A stretch of 53,469 nt of DNA from Candidatus Jordarchaeia archaeon (GTDB taxonomy: Archaea; Asgardarchaeota; Jordiarchaeia; Jordiarchaeales; Jordiarchaeaceae). Under the pieces are notes generated by a model, which was given only the letters and a program-made list of their open reading frames with translations, did not search any database and was not told where the DNA came from. The position numbers and the translations under genes are program-made. The DNA is taken from positions 1 through 53,469 of the forward strand of contig JAHQXB010000106.1 of NCBI GenBank assembly GCA_029856435.1, read 5' to 3'. Positions 25,362 through 33,924 of this stretch are shown here, one piece after another. Every line of letters begins with the position of its first letter. Within the stretch, counting starts at the first letter, position 1.

Positions 25362-26057
25362 TCAGCTAATATTAGACCTCTCTTTGCCTCTCATTTTACT
25401 TATTTGTTTTAATATCAATTGTAAAGCTTCTCTCAGACCTTGGTTTTGAGTCGCCACGGTTCCCACAACTGGTACGTCCATTCCAATGCTCAGCTGCTTG
25501 GCTACATCTTCTGGCTTCATTGCTCCTTCAAGATCTTGCTTGTTGGCGAGAATAACTACAGGTACATTCTCGCTTATTTCCCTCTTTACTCGATACAGGA
25601 TGTCTCGCGCCAAACTAAAAGTTTCAGGATTTGTGCTGTCCACCACAAGAAGAACCCCAGCGCTCCCCTTGGCTAAAATCTCTTGCATAAAGGCAAAGCG
25701 TGTATGTCCGGGAGTTCCAAAAATGTGAAGGTCAAAAACATTAATCTCATCGTACTTTCTGCCAAAATCGAAGCCAACAGTTGTTTGTAATGCGTCTATG
25801 CTTGTGGCTTTTCTTGAAAGGTTGGAAACGATAGTGCTTTTTCCTGCGTTATAGGGACCTGTTACTAATAGTTTGAGGACTTCTACATCTGATTTGCCCG
25901 AGGGTAGTGTGTTCTCAGTGCATATTAAAACGTTTCCGGAATCATCTTCAAAGAATAGGAGTAGGTCTCCGGAGCCTGCTTTCAACTTGTTTCTAACTTC
26001 TTTTGAAAGGGTTATCCGATTCTTGTCGCTTATCCTTGCTACGCCTAAGAGCTTCAT
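25362..26057 (-). CDS. SpoVT/AbrB domain fused to a COG2229-like small GTPase
   Basis: A 231-residue protein with an unusual layout. Residues about 5-48 are a SpoVT/AbrB-type swapped hairpin (ARISDKNRITLSKEVRNKL, LLLFFEDDSGNVLICTE). Residues about 60-220 are a small GTPase: P-loop GPYNAGKS (67-74), switch threonines in LQTTVGFDFG, HIFGTPGHTRF (114-121) where the usual G3 Asp is Gly, and NKQD (172-175). The GTPG form and FMQEILAKGSAG match the COG2229 group of Sar1/MglA-like GTPases. It may couple a GTP switch to DNA or protein binding; that is inference. It has its own TATA box. Confidence 0.82.
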   Translation of the reverse strand: MKLLGVARISDKNRITLSKEVRNKLKAGSGDLLLFFEDDSGNVLICTENTLPSGKSDVEVLKLLVTGPYNAGKSTIVSNLSRKATSIDALQTTVGFDFGRKYDEINVFDLHIFGTPGHTRFAFMQEILAKGSAGVLLVVDSTNPETFSLARDILYRVKREISENVPVVILANKQDLEGAMKPEDVAKQLSIGMDVPVVGTVATQNQGLREALQLILKQISKMRGKERSNIS

Positions 26058-26085
26058 TGGCTTTCCCTATTAAGTGGATATTGCG

Positions 26086-26097
26086 AGAATATAAAAA
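26086..26097 (-). promoter_or_regulatory. Probable TATA box of the AbrB-GTPase gene
   Basis: On the minus strand CTTTTTATATTC lies about 30-40 bases before the ATG at 26057. A T-rich run at about 26149-26176 separates this promoter from the upstream membrane-protein genes. Confidence 0.45.
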
Positions 26098-26148
26098 GTT
26101 TACTAATTCCCACTTTTCCCACCGACACGCATTGCATTACATATTCAA

Positions 26149-26176
26149 AAAATAAAAAAGAGAAAAAAATTAAGTC
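26149..26176 (-). terminator. T-rich terminator after the membrane-protein pair
   Basis: Read on the minus strand, this holds a run of T broken by a few C and A bases directly after the stop of the 26181-26696 gene. T-tracts are sufficient for archaeal termination. Confidence 0.4.
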
Positions 26177-26180
26177 GTGC

Positions 26181-26696
26181 TTAGTCTTCGACTTCTCTCC
26201 TTATTTCTTCTTCTAATGTTTCTACTCCTGGCTCTCCCTTGAGATCCTTGGCGAATATAATCTGGTAGCCGTACCTAATGAATCTAATTACAAACACTAT
26301 TAAAACTAGGCCGATTACGAAGCTGTAGTCAACCGAAGCCCACAATGTAGAGCCCCATAAGGTTTGATAGATGGAGCCATAAACCCATATAACTCTTAGC
26401 ATATTGGCAATTATGAAAACCCAAATTAGTGAGACAAAGTATCTTGCTATTCCGCAAGCCCCACTTAATCTGAAGTGGCTTCTGCGCGATGCTTTCTGAA
26501 AGAAGATAAATGTCGATATTACACATCCAAATAGTATCAACATGACTGGGTCTTTCTGCTGGATGAAGAAGCCATAAGTGTCTAAGATGGAAAATGTTAC
26601 AATGGGCACAATGGAAAAGAATACAAAATATTCTACTGCATACACAATTCCACTATACAGGGGGTTTGTTAATATAATTTTAATTAATGACATCAT
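26181..26696 (-). CDS. Four-segment membrane protein, hypothetical
   Basis: A 171-residue protein with four hydrophobic segments (about 15-40, 50-65, 85-105, 120-140) and an acidic cytoplasmic tail rich in Glu (LEEEIRREVED). I do not recognise the family. It follows the 26712-27239 gene by 15 bases on the same strand, so the two form an operon and probably a complex. The next gene downstream, the AbrB-GTPase, has its own promoter. Confidence 0.62.
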   Translation of the reverse strand: MMSLIKIILTNPLYSGIVYAVEYFVFFSIVPIVTFSILDTYGFFIQQKDPVMLILFGCVISTFIFFQKASRRSHFRLSGACGIARYFVSLIWVFIIANMLRVIWVYGSIYQTLWGSTLWASVDYSFVIGLVLIVFVIRFIRYGYQIIFAKDLKGEPGVETLEEEIRREVED

Positions 26697-26711
26697 TCAT
26701 TCCTCCGTAGT

Positions 26712-27239
26712 TCATGGAACATATTGGGGGCTGCTGAAAAATAGTGTGGTCGGCGTTATAATTAGGTTTAAGCCCGCAACAGGAAGATTGAACCAAATGA
26801 TAAAGACTGCAGTTAAATATATTGGTTGACCGTTGTCTTTCGCCCATCGTAAAGCCTCCCAAGGTATATCCAAATTTACATCTAAGAAGAAGGTTTTAGC
26901 ATATACTCCCAATAAAATTCGCGTAGGATCAGCAGATTTCAAAGGTATAGTCAACTCGTAGGGCCAAAGTATATAATCCATATTACTATCAATTACTGTT
27001 CCATTGGGAAATGATGCTTGGTAATAACCAACAAAATTGAGATCATAACCAAATCCACCGTAGTATAGAGTTTTTGGGGCACTGGGCGATAGGGCGAATT
27101 GAGCATTCAGAGTGGGAATGACCTGCAGCAACTGGGCGGCATTGTAACCTAGAAGAAGACCAACAGCTGATGAACCTAATCCTGCAACTATAGCCATCCA
27201 CTTTAAAAATTTGAAAGCCCTTCTCTTTAATGTAGACAT
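26712..27239 (-). CDS. Membrane protein with N- and C-terminal anchors, hypothetical
   Basis: A 175-residue protein. The N-terminus is basic, followed by a membrane segment at about 14-35. A central extracytoplasmic-looking region of about 100 residues is rich in Tyr, Asn and Pro (YYGGFGYDLNFVGYYQ), and a second hydrophobic stretch lies at about 142-168. ATG 27239 has GAGGA just upstream. It is the first gene of a two-gene operon with 26181-26696. It could be a surface sensor or channel component; no family is recognised. Confidence 0.62.
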   Translation of the reverse strand: MSTLKRRAFKFLKWMAIVAGLGSSAVGLLLGYNAAQLLQVIPTLNAQFALSPSAPKTLYYGGFGYDLNFVGYYQASFPNGTVIDSNMDYILWPYELTIPLKSADPTRILLGVYAKTFFLDVNLDIPWEALRWAKDNGQPIYLTAVFIIWFNLPVAGLNLIITPTTLFFSSPQYVP

Positions 27240-27548
27240 CTTATTTCCTCTAAATGTTTAATTTAGACAATAACATGTGTTAACATATAAAAATTTCTTG
27301 GACTGGTTGCCCGTAAAAAGATATTATCTTGACGGGCTAACGTGTTCCCCTAATTAGGGATGTATTAGTTTTGTTTATGACATATTCCGATTTCTACCAC
27401 GTTTAAGGTAGTGTATTGAGCAATTTTTAATTTCAGATGCTGGTAGGATTCAAGTGTTACCTTCATATCACATATTTTTAAATTATAAACTGCTGTTTTA
27501 AAAATTGCCGGCGTTTTTGGTTCTAGTTAGGGGTTTGGTGTGACTGTT
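27240..27548. other. Divergent gap of about 300 bases with two hairpins
   Basis: It contains the divergent promoters of the membrane-protein pair and the GTPase operon. A perfect stem GCCCGT/ACGGGC with an inner AAGAT/ATCTT pair lies at 27309-27337, followed by TCCCCTAATTAGGGA. No gene is evident. Confidence 0.4.
27309..27337. other. Perfect stem-loop, possible operator or RNA structure
   Basis: GCCCGT pairs with ACGGGC around an inner AAGAT/ATCTT palindrome. It lies between two divergent operons, about 70 bases from the membrane-protein start and 210 from the GTPase operon. Confidence 0.35.
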
Positions 27549-27746
27549 ATGTCGCTAGAAATTGCGAATACTCTCTCTCGCAACGGGGATCTCATTTTTA
27601 CGACCATATTTGATTCCACCAAATCCCCTAGAAAAAGGGAATCAAAAGAGGAATACGCCCTATTAGTAGAAATTGTGTGCGGGGGCCTTCTGAATTTTTT
27701 TGGGGGAAAGCGGTCTTCTAATATCTCTACTTTAAAGCTTAGGTGA
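27549..27746 (+). CDS. Small hypothetical protein upstream of Era-like GTPase
   Basis: A possible 65-residue protein with a charged centre (TKSPRKRESKEEY) and a short hydrophobic patch (LLVEIVCGGLLNFF). ATG 27549 follows GGTG about ten bases upstream, and a TTTAAATTATAAA box lies about 70 bases before. The stop codon sits just before the ribosome site of the GTPase gene. I do not recognise it; it could be a short leader frame rather than a real protein. Confidence 0.35.
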   Translation: MSLEIANTLSRNGDLIFTTIFDSTKSPRKRESKEEYALLVEIVCGGLLNFFGGKRSSNISTLKLR

Positions 27747-27757
27747 GTGGAGTAGAA

Positions 27758-28372
27758 ATGACCGACTGGTTCTCAAGAATTGCGGGTATTTTTAAAAGAA
27801 ATGGAGAGTTCACATTAGGCATTTATGGCAGTCCTAACGCTGGTAAGACCACCCTTGCCAATAGACTATGCATGGACTGGATGGGCAGAGAAGCTGGGAA
27901 AGTTTCTCCCATTCCTCATGAAACTCGAACAGCCAATATTGTAGAACACCTAGAAATGCATTACAATGGCAAACGTCTCAGAATGAATGTTGTGGATATG
28001 CCGGGCATTTCCAGTAAAATTGATTACAAAGCCTTCCTTAAACATGGATTATCCACCGAGGAGGCAATTCAAAGAGCTAAAGAAGCAACGAGAGGGGTAA
28101 TCGAAGCCATCCAATGGCTAGATACTGTGGATCTTGCTTTAACGGTTTTCGATACAACTAAGGTACCCTTTGACCAAGTTAACCTAGTTATCTTGGGAAA
28201 CTTGAGAGCGAAAAATATACCCAACATCATAGTGGCAAATAAAATAGATCTGCCTAAATCTCGACCAAAACTAGTAGCTGAGTCTTTTCCTGACCATAAA
28301 TGCGTAGCAATATCTGCTCTGACGGGGGAGAACATAGAAGAGCTTTATAAACTAATCATAGAATCGCAGTGA
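27758..28372 (+). CDS. Era-like GTPase (archaeal DUF2073/DUF2072 operon)
   Basis: About 204 residues, a single TrmE-Era-type GTPase domain: GSPNAGKTT (P-loop), DMPG (G3), NKID (G4) and the SALTGENIEEL G5 region. There is no KH domain, so it is not true Era. The two following genes encode DUF2073 and a DUF2072 Zn-ribbon protein; I recall this trio as conserved across many archaea, with unknown function, possibly in ribosome assembly. ATG 27758 has GGAG five bases upstream; GTG 27743 is the outer limit of the frame. Confidence 0.85.
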   Translation: MTDWFSRIAGIFKRNGEFTLGIYGSPNAGKTTLANRLCMDWMGREAGKVSPIPHETRTANIVEHLEMHYNGKRLRMNVVDMPGISSKIDYKAFLKHGLSTEEAIQRAKEATRGVIEAIQWLDTVDLALTVFDTTKVPFDQVNLVILGNLRAKNIPNIIVANKIDLPKSRPKLVAESFPDHKCVAISALTGENIEELYKLIIESQ

Positions 28373-28387
28373 GGAGTGATAACGAAA

Positions 28388-28744
28388 ATGAATGCCAGAA
28401 TCGATATTATACCAGAATGGGTTTTAAACGGCCTATCTTCAGAAGACAAAATAAAATTCATAGTAGAAAAAGTCAAGAGAAACGTAATCTTGGTTCTTGA
28501 AGACATCCTCGAACCTGAAGAGCAAGCGGATCTAATAAGGCAAACAATGCTTGAGATAGACTGCGAAACATTTACCGGAATAGAACTACTTACCTTTAAT
28601 AAAAACTCCACAAACAAAGGATTCATGAGGCGGAAAAACAAACCCAACGGTGATTCAAAGATAACCATAATAGCCCCCGCAAGCAGTGTAAACGTTCTAA
28701 GAGAAACCTCCAGTATAATTTCACTAACATTCAAACAAGCTTAA
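28388..28744 (+). CDS. DUF2073 family protein
   Basis: A 118-residue soluble archaeal protein that matches my memory of DUF2073, which is genomically tied to the Era-like GTPase upstream. It contains EWVLNGLSSEDKIKFIVEKV, a RNVILVLEDILEPEEQADLI segment and a C-terminal beta-rich part. GAGGA overlaps the GTPase stop codon and the ATG at 28388 lies about 12 bases after it; GTG 28376 is too close to that site. No catalytic motif visible. It probably forms a complex with the GTPase. Confidence 0.75.
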   Translation: MNARIDIIPEWVLNGLSSEDKIKFIVEKVKRNVILVLEDILEPEEQADLIRQTMLEIDCETFTGIELLTFNKNSTNKGFMRRKNKPNGDSKITIIAPASSVNVLRETSSIISLTFKQA

Positions 28745-28757
28745 GAAGGAAATTACA

Positions 28758-29162
28758 TTGAGCAAAAGAGAAACATCAGAAACCAGATTTATTCACTATT
28801 GTATCAATTGCGGTAAACAACTAAGTCAGGGACAGATAATTTTACGCTGTTCTAACTGTGGTTCAACCACGTTTAAACTTAAAATTCAAAAAGAAACAAA
28901 GGAAACCCACAACGATGAAAATAAAATAAAGCCCAATAAAAGTTTTTACACCCAAAAAATGGCTCAACCAGTGGCTGAAAATAATTTTAATGAGGACACA
29001 TTTTTTGAAAATAGTCTGGAAACCATTAGGGCCAAGGGTATTGGAATTTTTGAAATCGACATTAGCGGGTTAGCGGAGGGCAAGCCTTTAATACTTTCAG
29101 TGAATGAAGGACAGTACGAGATATCCCTTCAAAAACTTATGCGAAGGGTTAAAAAAAGGTGA
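28758..29162 (+). CDS. DUF2072-type Zn-ribbon protein
   Basis: A 134-residue protein with an N-terminal zinc ribbon (CINCGKQL and CSNCGS), a flexible lysine/asparagine-rich linker and a C-terminal beta domain (GIFEIDISGLAEGKPLILS). It is the third member of the archaeal Era-like GTPase/DUF2073/DUF2072 trio. It starts at TTG 28758 with GAAGGA upstream, 14 bases after the DUF2073 stop. The ribbon suggests RNA or protein binding; the role is unknown. It converges with the AK6-like kinase. Confidence 0.75.
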   Translation: MSKRETSETRFIHYCINCGKQLSQGQIILRCSNCGSTTFKLKIQKETKETHNDENKIKPNKSFYTQKMAQPVAENNFNEDTFFENSLETIRAKGIGIFEIDISGLAEGKPLILSVNEGQYEISLQKLMRRVKKR

Positions 29163-29172
29163 CCAAAACCTT

Positions 29173-29751
29173 TTAAGAGAAATATTTATCCAGCTCCTTA
29201 TCTGCTTCAAGTAGAGAAAGCCAATTAATTCTTCCTGCTTTATACTCCTCTGGTTTTTCCTGTATTATTTCTCTTGCGATTGAAGCCGTCTCATCCTCAG
29301 ATAGGTTAGTTGTATCAATTTCATAAACCGTATCTTTTCCATAAGCTTCCAACGCATTAAAAGTACAAGAACCGAGAATTTCCGCTTGAACATTTTCACT
29401 AATTTTTTTCTCGCCCCAACCCTTAGACTCCATTCTCTTTACCAATATTTTGGGATGTGTCCTCAAAACGATTGCAACATCAACAAGATTAGAGGGAACA
29501 ATATCTGCATAGTGCCCCTCTACGATAACAACACCTTCGGATCTATCTATCAGTTCCACAATTCTAGGAATCAATCTATCTAAATCCGCAACCTTAGTAT
29601 CCCTATCAGTATCAATTTCACTAAAAAGCTCTTCAACTTCCACTAATTTGCTCAAGTTTATAACTTCCATTTTCAAATCGTTAGCCAATTTAGAGCTAAG
29701 CGTAGATTTGCCTGTACCTGGAGAACCAGAAATTATAATAGCTCTCCCCAA
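29173..29751 (-). CDS. AK6/Fap7-like adenylate kinase/NTPase
   Basis: A 192-residue P-loop kinase: GSPGTGKST at residues 8-16, VEGHYAD in the middle, and LRTHPKILVKRM plus KGW. This is the archaeal relative of eukaryotic AK6/Fap7, which has both adenylate kinase and ATPase activity and acts in small-subunit ribosome maturation. The cellular role here is by analogy. It is convergent with, and ten bases from, the DUF2072 gene, which strengthens the idea of a ribosome-biogenesis neighbourhood. Confidence 0.83.
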   Translation of the reverse strand: MGRAIIISGSPGTGKSTLSSKLANDLKMEVINLSKLVEVEELFSEIDTDRDTKVADLDRLIPRIVELIDRSEGVVIVEGHYADIVPSNLVDVAIVLRTHPKILVKRMESKGWGEKKISENVQAEILGSCTFNALEAYGKDTVYEIDTTNLSEDETASIAREIIQEKPEEYKAGRINWLSLLEADKELDKYFS

Positions 29752-30116
29752 ATCATCACCACCCCTAAAATTAGAACCACCACATAATTAAAAGACAACT
29801 TTTCAAAATATGTCTTTTTCCACTAAAAAGCCCATCGGGGACCTCAGTGATTCCCTTTGGGGAAGCTCATAATCTTTCTCAATGTATTTTTAAATTACCA
29901 CTTTTCTTAGAAGGGTTTAATTTTACTTATTTGGGTGCTTAGAATTTGCTCCTCTAAACCCGAATATATGTTGACTACTTTAGGGTGAATGTTTTTGCTC
30001 TGTTTCTGCAGCCAATTGCCTTGTTCTATAAAGTGTTAAAAAGGGGAGGGAGCCTTAGCTCACAAACTTCACAACAAAAGTTTCCTAGGACTGGAAGTGT
30101 TGTTTAAATATGTGGT
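29752..30116. other. Gene-free gap of about 365 bases
   Basis: It lies between the AK6-like gene start and the 3' end of the Zn-ribbon coiled-coil gene. It has a small TTCCC-TTT-GGGGAA hairpin near 29850 and T-rich runs. I see no gene. Confidence 0.4.
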
Positions 30117-30953
30117 CTAGTTATCCTTCTCGGTGATTCGGAATCTTTCAATTACTCCTTCCAAGAATTCGCAGGCGAGTCCAACTTCCTTTATTTTGGT
30201 TTCCAGTTCCTTCTTTTGGGTTTGATATTCTTTTACAGGAACTTCGCCTATTTTCATTTTGGCTGTGAGCATTTCTTCTTGGTCTAGTAGCTCCTGCTTT
30301 TCTGCTTCAAGTGAAACTAGCCACTTTTCCATTTGCTTTATGCCTTCTGCTAGTTTTTTCTCTGCCTCTTTTAATTTTGCTTCGTACTCTGAAACCAGCT
30401 TTTGATATATTGCCTCTCTGATCTCCCCTTTTATTAGTAACTCCTCCAGTTTCTTTTTTCTTTCAATTTGTGTCTCTTTTTCTGCTAAGAGTACCTCCAC
30501 ATTTAGTGGTTCTGCCGCGCCCATTTCCTGCAAAGTTTTCCTAATTTCGCTAATCTCCTCTCTTAAGGGCTCAGATCTCTTTTCTAACTCCTCCTCTGTG
30601 ATTTCCCCTACTATTTGCCTTGTTTTTAGGGTTTCGTAATCCCTGTTTAGCTTTCTCAAACGGGTTTCAACAAGGTAGGTTTTGCCTCTCTCTATGAGGT
30701 TCCTTTTAATATCTTCAGGAATCTTCTCAATCTCAGCAGTTCTCTCCACAACCTTGGCTTCTGTTCTTTTTGGAGGCAAGGCTTCTATTTCCTCTTCAGC
30801 CTCTAAAGCTGTCTCTTCTGGTTCTTCTACCTTTACTTTTATAGTTATTGGTTTTTTGGCTTTCTCTTTTTCCTGTTTTAGAGGTAGTCCGCAGTATTTA
30901 CAGTAAGAAAACCAATTCTCTGTTTTTTGACCGCAACGCGGGCAGATAGGCAA
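30117..30953 (-). CDS. Zn-ribbon plus long coiled-coil protein, hypothetical
   Basis: About 278 residues. The N-terminus is a zinc ribbon (CPRCG and CKYCG, residues 4-23), followed by an acidic Pro/Glu linker and then a helical coiled coil over about residues 80-265, very rich in Glu, Lys and Leu. I do not recognise a family. GGTGAT lies about six bases before TTG 30953, which gives MPICPRCG; the open frame extends to 30965. It neighbours three other coiled-coil proteins on both strands. A structural or scaffold role is likely but unproved. Confidence 0.65.
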   Translation of the reverse strand: MPICPRCGQKTENWFSYCKYCGLPLKQEKEKAKKPITIKVKVEEPEETALEAEEEIEALPPKRTEAKVVERTAEIEKIPEDIKRNLIERGKTYLVETRLRKLNRDYETLKTRQIVGEITEEELEKRSEPLREEISEIRKTLQEMGAAEPLNVEVLLAEKETQIERKKKLEELLIKGEIREAIYQKLVSEYEAKLKEAEKKLAEGIKQMEKWLVSLEAEKQELLDQEEMLTAKMKIGEVPVKEYQTQKKELETKIKEVGLACEFLEGVIERFRITEKDN

Positions 30954-31134
30954 AACTATCACCACTTTGATTTCTGTAAATAACTCTGATTAGAATTACT
31001 CTCCTAGTATTATTATTTGTGTTGATTAAGGCATCAAAAACTTGAAGAGATTGAGGTTTTAATATGGATTCTAACCATGAAAAAGATTTCCTAGAAAAGT
31101 TATTATTCTAATTTTCCCAGTTTACCCTTTTAGT

Positions 31135-31800
31135 TTATCCTATAGTGCCTTCATCTTTGTGTTCTTGGGGAATTTCTTTATTCTCTGTAAGTGGGGATTT
31201 TTCTTCCTGGTTTTCGGTTTCAAATTTTGCAATCCTCGAGATTTTATGACTTGCTTCTGAGGTGATCTTCTTGGAAAACTCGGTAAGATACATTATGTAT
31301 GCTTTAATGTTTTCAATTTCTTTGTTCAGGTTTTCTATGGCGGCTTCCCTGTTTTTCTTCAAGGATTGTCTCCACGTTTTATTGGTGAAGTAGTGATAAA
31401 TCAGATACGCGCCAAGGAAGTAAAAGGCGAATATTACACCGTATATTCCCGTCGCTGGAACCATAGAGTACCCTGTAAATAACTCGTTTTGGATTAAAAG
31501 AAAACGCAGTCCAATTGCAGTTATAAAACCAATAATTAACGTTACCATAAATATTATGGAAATGGTTCTTAGTCTCTCTCCCTCTTGGGTTTTTTCAAAG
31601 AATTTTCTAAAATTTTCTATGCTTGTTTTTACATTAGTACTGGAAAACTTTTCCCAAACTTCCTTATAGCTCCGCGAGAAACGCTCTATGTGTTCTTGAA
31701 GCTGCGACTCAAACTCGTGCCTAAAATCAAAATCCAGAAGGGAATTGAATTTTTCTATTAGTTCCTTCCAATCAGGCTTCTTTTTACTATCCGATGACAA
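31135..31800 (-). CDS. Membrane protein with flanking helical domains, hypothetical
   Basis: A 221-residue protein. An N-terminal helical region (residues 1-75) is followed by two membrane segments (about 78-102 and 112-136), then a coiled-coil C-terminal region with an acidic tail. No family recognised. TTG 31800 lies about five bases after GAGAGGTG. It is 182 bases upstream of the Zn-ribbon coiled-coil gene on the same strand and divergent from TatD. It may anchor the neighbouring coiled-coil proteins to the membrane (inference). Confidence 0.62.
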   Translation of the reverse strand: MSSDSKKKPDWKELIEKFNSLLDFDFRHEFESQLQEHIERFSRSYKEVWEKFSSTNVKTSIENFRKFFEKTQEGERLRTISIIFMVTLIIGFITAIGLRFLLIQNELFTGYSMVPATGIYGVIFAFYFLGAYLIYHYFTNKTWRQSLKKNREAAIENLNKEIENIKAYIMYLTEFSKKITSEASHKISRIAKFETENQEEKSPLTENKEIPQEHKDEGTIG

Positions 31801-31976
31801 ATTAGCACCTCTCCATTTATCTTGGCGCTTCTTTAAACTATAAACTTTTTTATTTAAAACTTCTAAATTCTAAAAATTGGAAGCGTTTTTCACTGCTTCT
31901 AACTAGATTATTACTTCTGAGAATCTGAAATAATTTTACGAAATTGGTTTTTCTAAAAATCGGGTAGGTGATATTT

Positions 31977-32738
31977 TTGTTAGTTGACGTCCACTGCCAT
32001 GTCGATCTGTATCCTGATTTGGAGGATGTAATCACACGTGCAAAACGATTTGGAGTGAAAGGAATAGTAGCTGTTTCAATGGATATCAAATCTATGGAAG
32101 AAATCCTAAAAATCCAAAACCAATACTCCAACTACATTTTCGCAAGCTTGGGTTTACATCCAGAAGCGTGTAGCAAAATTTCCGAAAAGGATTTAATAAA
32201 AGCTTTAGACTTGATAAAAAATAATTCGGAAAAATTGGTGGCTGTGGGAGAGATTGGTTTAGATCACTACTTTGTTAAAAACAGGGAGTTTTACCCTTGG
32301 CAGGAAAAAATTTTTAGAGAAATGCTTGACCTTTCCCAAAAACTTGGTCTTCCCATAATCCTCCACACTAAGGGGGCTGAAAAAGTTGTTTTTAAAATTC
32401 TTGGAGAATATGATTTTAAAGCTGTGCTAATTCACTGGTACACTGGTCCTAGAGATTTAATAGAGATTGGTATAAAAAGGGGTTACTACTTTTCAATTAC
32501 ACCTGCCATAGCTTATTCTAAAAAGGTACAATATTTGGCTGAAAGAGTAAGCTTAGAATACCTTTTGACCGAATCTGACGGCCCAGTGGAGTATAATAAG
32601 ATAAGAGGTGAGCCCAAAGATTGCTTGGCCATCGTGAAGAAAATAGCTGAAATTAAGGGACACGGTGAGGATAGAATTAAAAATAAGTTGTTTGAGAATG
32701 CTATTTCTCTTTTTAACTTAAAAACCCAAATTTCCTAA
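31977..32738 (+). CDS. TatD-family metal-dependent hydrolase
   Basis: About 253 residues of the TatD-like amidohydrolase/DNase family. Metal ligands are visible: VHCHVD near the N-terminus, GEIGLDH, ILHTKG, LIHWYTG, and TESDGP. Members include 3'-5' exonucleases, but many archaeal ones are uncharacterised. TTG 31977 follows GGTGA by about six bases and gives MLVDVHCHVD; the open frame begins at 31968. It is divergent from the two-segment membrane protein and embedded in the coiled-coil cluster. Confidence 0.85.
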   Translation: MLVDVHCHVDLYPDLEDVITRAKRFGVKGIVAVSMDIKSMEEILKIQNQYSNYIFASLGLHPEACSKISEKDLIKALDLIKNNSEKLVAVGEIGLDHYFVKNREFYPWQEKIFREMLDLSQKLGLPIILHTKGAEKVVFKILGEYDFKAVLIHWYTGPRDLIEIGIKRGYYFSITPAIAYSKKVQYLAERVSLEYLLTESDGPVEYNKIRGEPKDCLAIVKKIAEIKGHGEDRIKNKLFENAISLFNLKTQIS

Positions 32739-32918
32739 AAAGCCACGAGACTTGTATTTCAAGAGCTTCTAATATTTTAGTATGTAGAGAACTTTTGAAT
32801 TATTTTATTCCTTTTTTGAAAAAAGTCTCTTTAAAGAGGAGCTATAAACCATAGATGATACTCACGGTTTGGTTCAAAAATTTCAGCAGTATTTGGGATG
32901 TCATTGTCACATTTGCTT

Positions 32919-33803
32919 TTAATTTTCAGAGTTTATTCTCACTATATCTTTATCTAAGGTGATGAACTTATATTCTTTTAGTTCCTGCAGGATTGTTTCT
33001 GTCTGACTAGAATCAAGGTTTAGCGCCTTTGACAAGTTCTCCACGCTAATGCTTCCCAAACGTTGAAGTATAAATAGAGTTTTAAATTTAGGGTCTTCTC
33101 CTAAGAAGGCTTTCAATTTTTGCCACAAAATTTCCCAGAGCCTTATCTGATTATGTAAATACTTAATATCTTCTTCTCCATACTCTTCACTCATTGTCCA
33201 ATTTTCAAGGAATGGGGGCATATTTTGTTGCTCTAAAATTTCTAATCGACCTTTGAGAGTTTTGATTTCTTCTTCTCTCTCTTTTAACTCCTTATCACGA
33301 GTCTTTATTTCTAGAATCAATTGATCAATTCTTTTTTGGAAATCTTCTTTTAAATGAGAGGCCACGCTTTTAGGCTCTGTGGGAAAAGCATTGATTCTGT
33401 CTGATGTTTTCGTTTTTTCTAAATTACCCTCTCCTTCTACATCTATTCCATGCTGGTGGTCTTGTAATTCCTCAGAGCTATCATAATTTCTAAATTTTTC
33501 TTTTGGACTATCCTCAGCTTGGGTTTTGAGAGATTTATCAGGTAGGTTAGTTGAAAAACATTTTTGGATTTCTTCCATGTTTCTTATTACTGCTTCATCA
33601 AAAGCCTGCTTTATTATTGCATCTATGCCCTTCATAGGGAGCTTGTTTTTCACAGAGTTTATGATGCTCTCTCGGAGGTGGGAGAACTGGTTTATTATTT
33701 TTAGTTGCTCTGAACTAAGTTTGCTGGAGTTACTGATTGATTTATAAGTGCTTGGCTCCTTTTCTACTGTTTTGCCTTTTCTGTCAGAGTTTTTCAATCC
33801 CAA
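32919..33803 (-). CDS. Coiled-coil protein with C-terminal winged helix, hypothetical
   Basis: A 294-residue protein. The N-terminal 100 residues are helical; a polar, low-complexity linker follows, then a heptad-rich coiled coil (about 155-195, LKEREEEIKTLKGRLEILEQ). The C-terminal 60 residues resemble a winged helix (KTLFILQRLGSISVENLSKA, then ETILQELKEYKFITL). It may bind DNA or act as a protein-interaction module. TTG 33803 has GAGG about ten bases upstream. It is divergent from the 33986 coiled-coil gene, with a shared 180-base promoter region. Confidence 0.62.
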   Translation of the reverse strand: MGLKNSDRKGKTVEKEPSTYKSISNSSKLSSEQLKIINQFSHLRESIINSVKNKLPMKGIDAIIKQAFDEAVIRNMEEIQKCFSTNLPDKSLKTQAEDSPKEKFRNYDSSEELQDHQHGIDVEGEGNLEKTKTSDRINAFPTEPKSVASHLKEDFQKRIDQLILEIKTRDKELKEREEEIKTLKGRLEILEQQNMPPFLENWTMSEEYGEEDIKYLHNQIRLWEILWQKLKAFLGEDPKFKTLFILQRLGSISVENLSKALNLDSSQTETILQELKEYKFITLDKDIVRINSEN

Positions 33804-33924
33804 GTTCCATGCCTCGATGTCTTTTTCGATGATATATTATCCTATTAAATCTTTTTTAATTTTTCCAGAAAAATTATGTGACAATCGCAAATTTTTGTCA
33901 TTTTATTGTTAATTTTTCAAAGAA

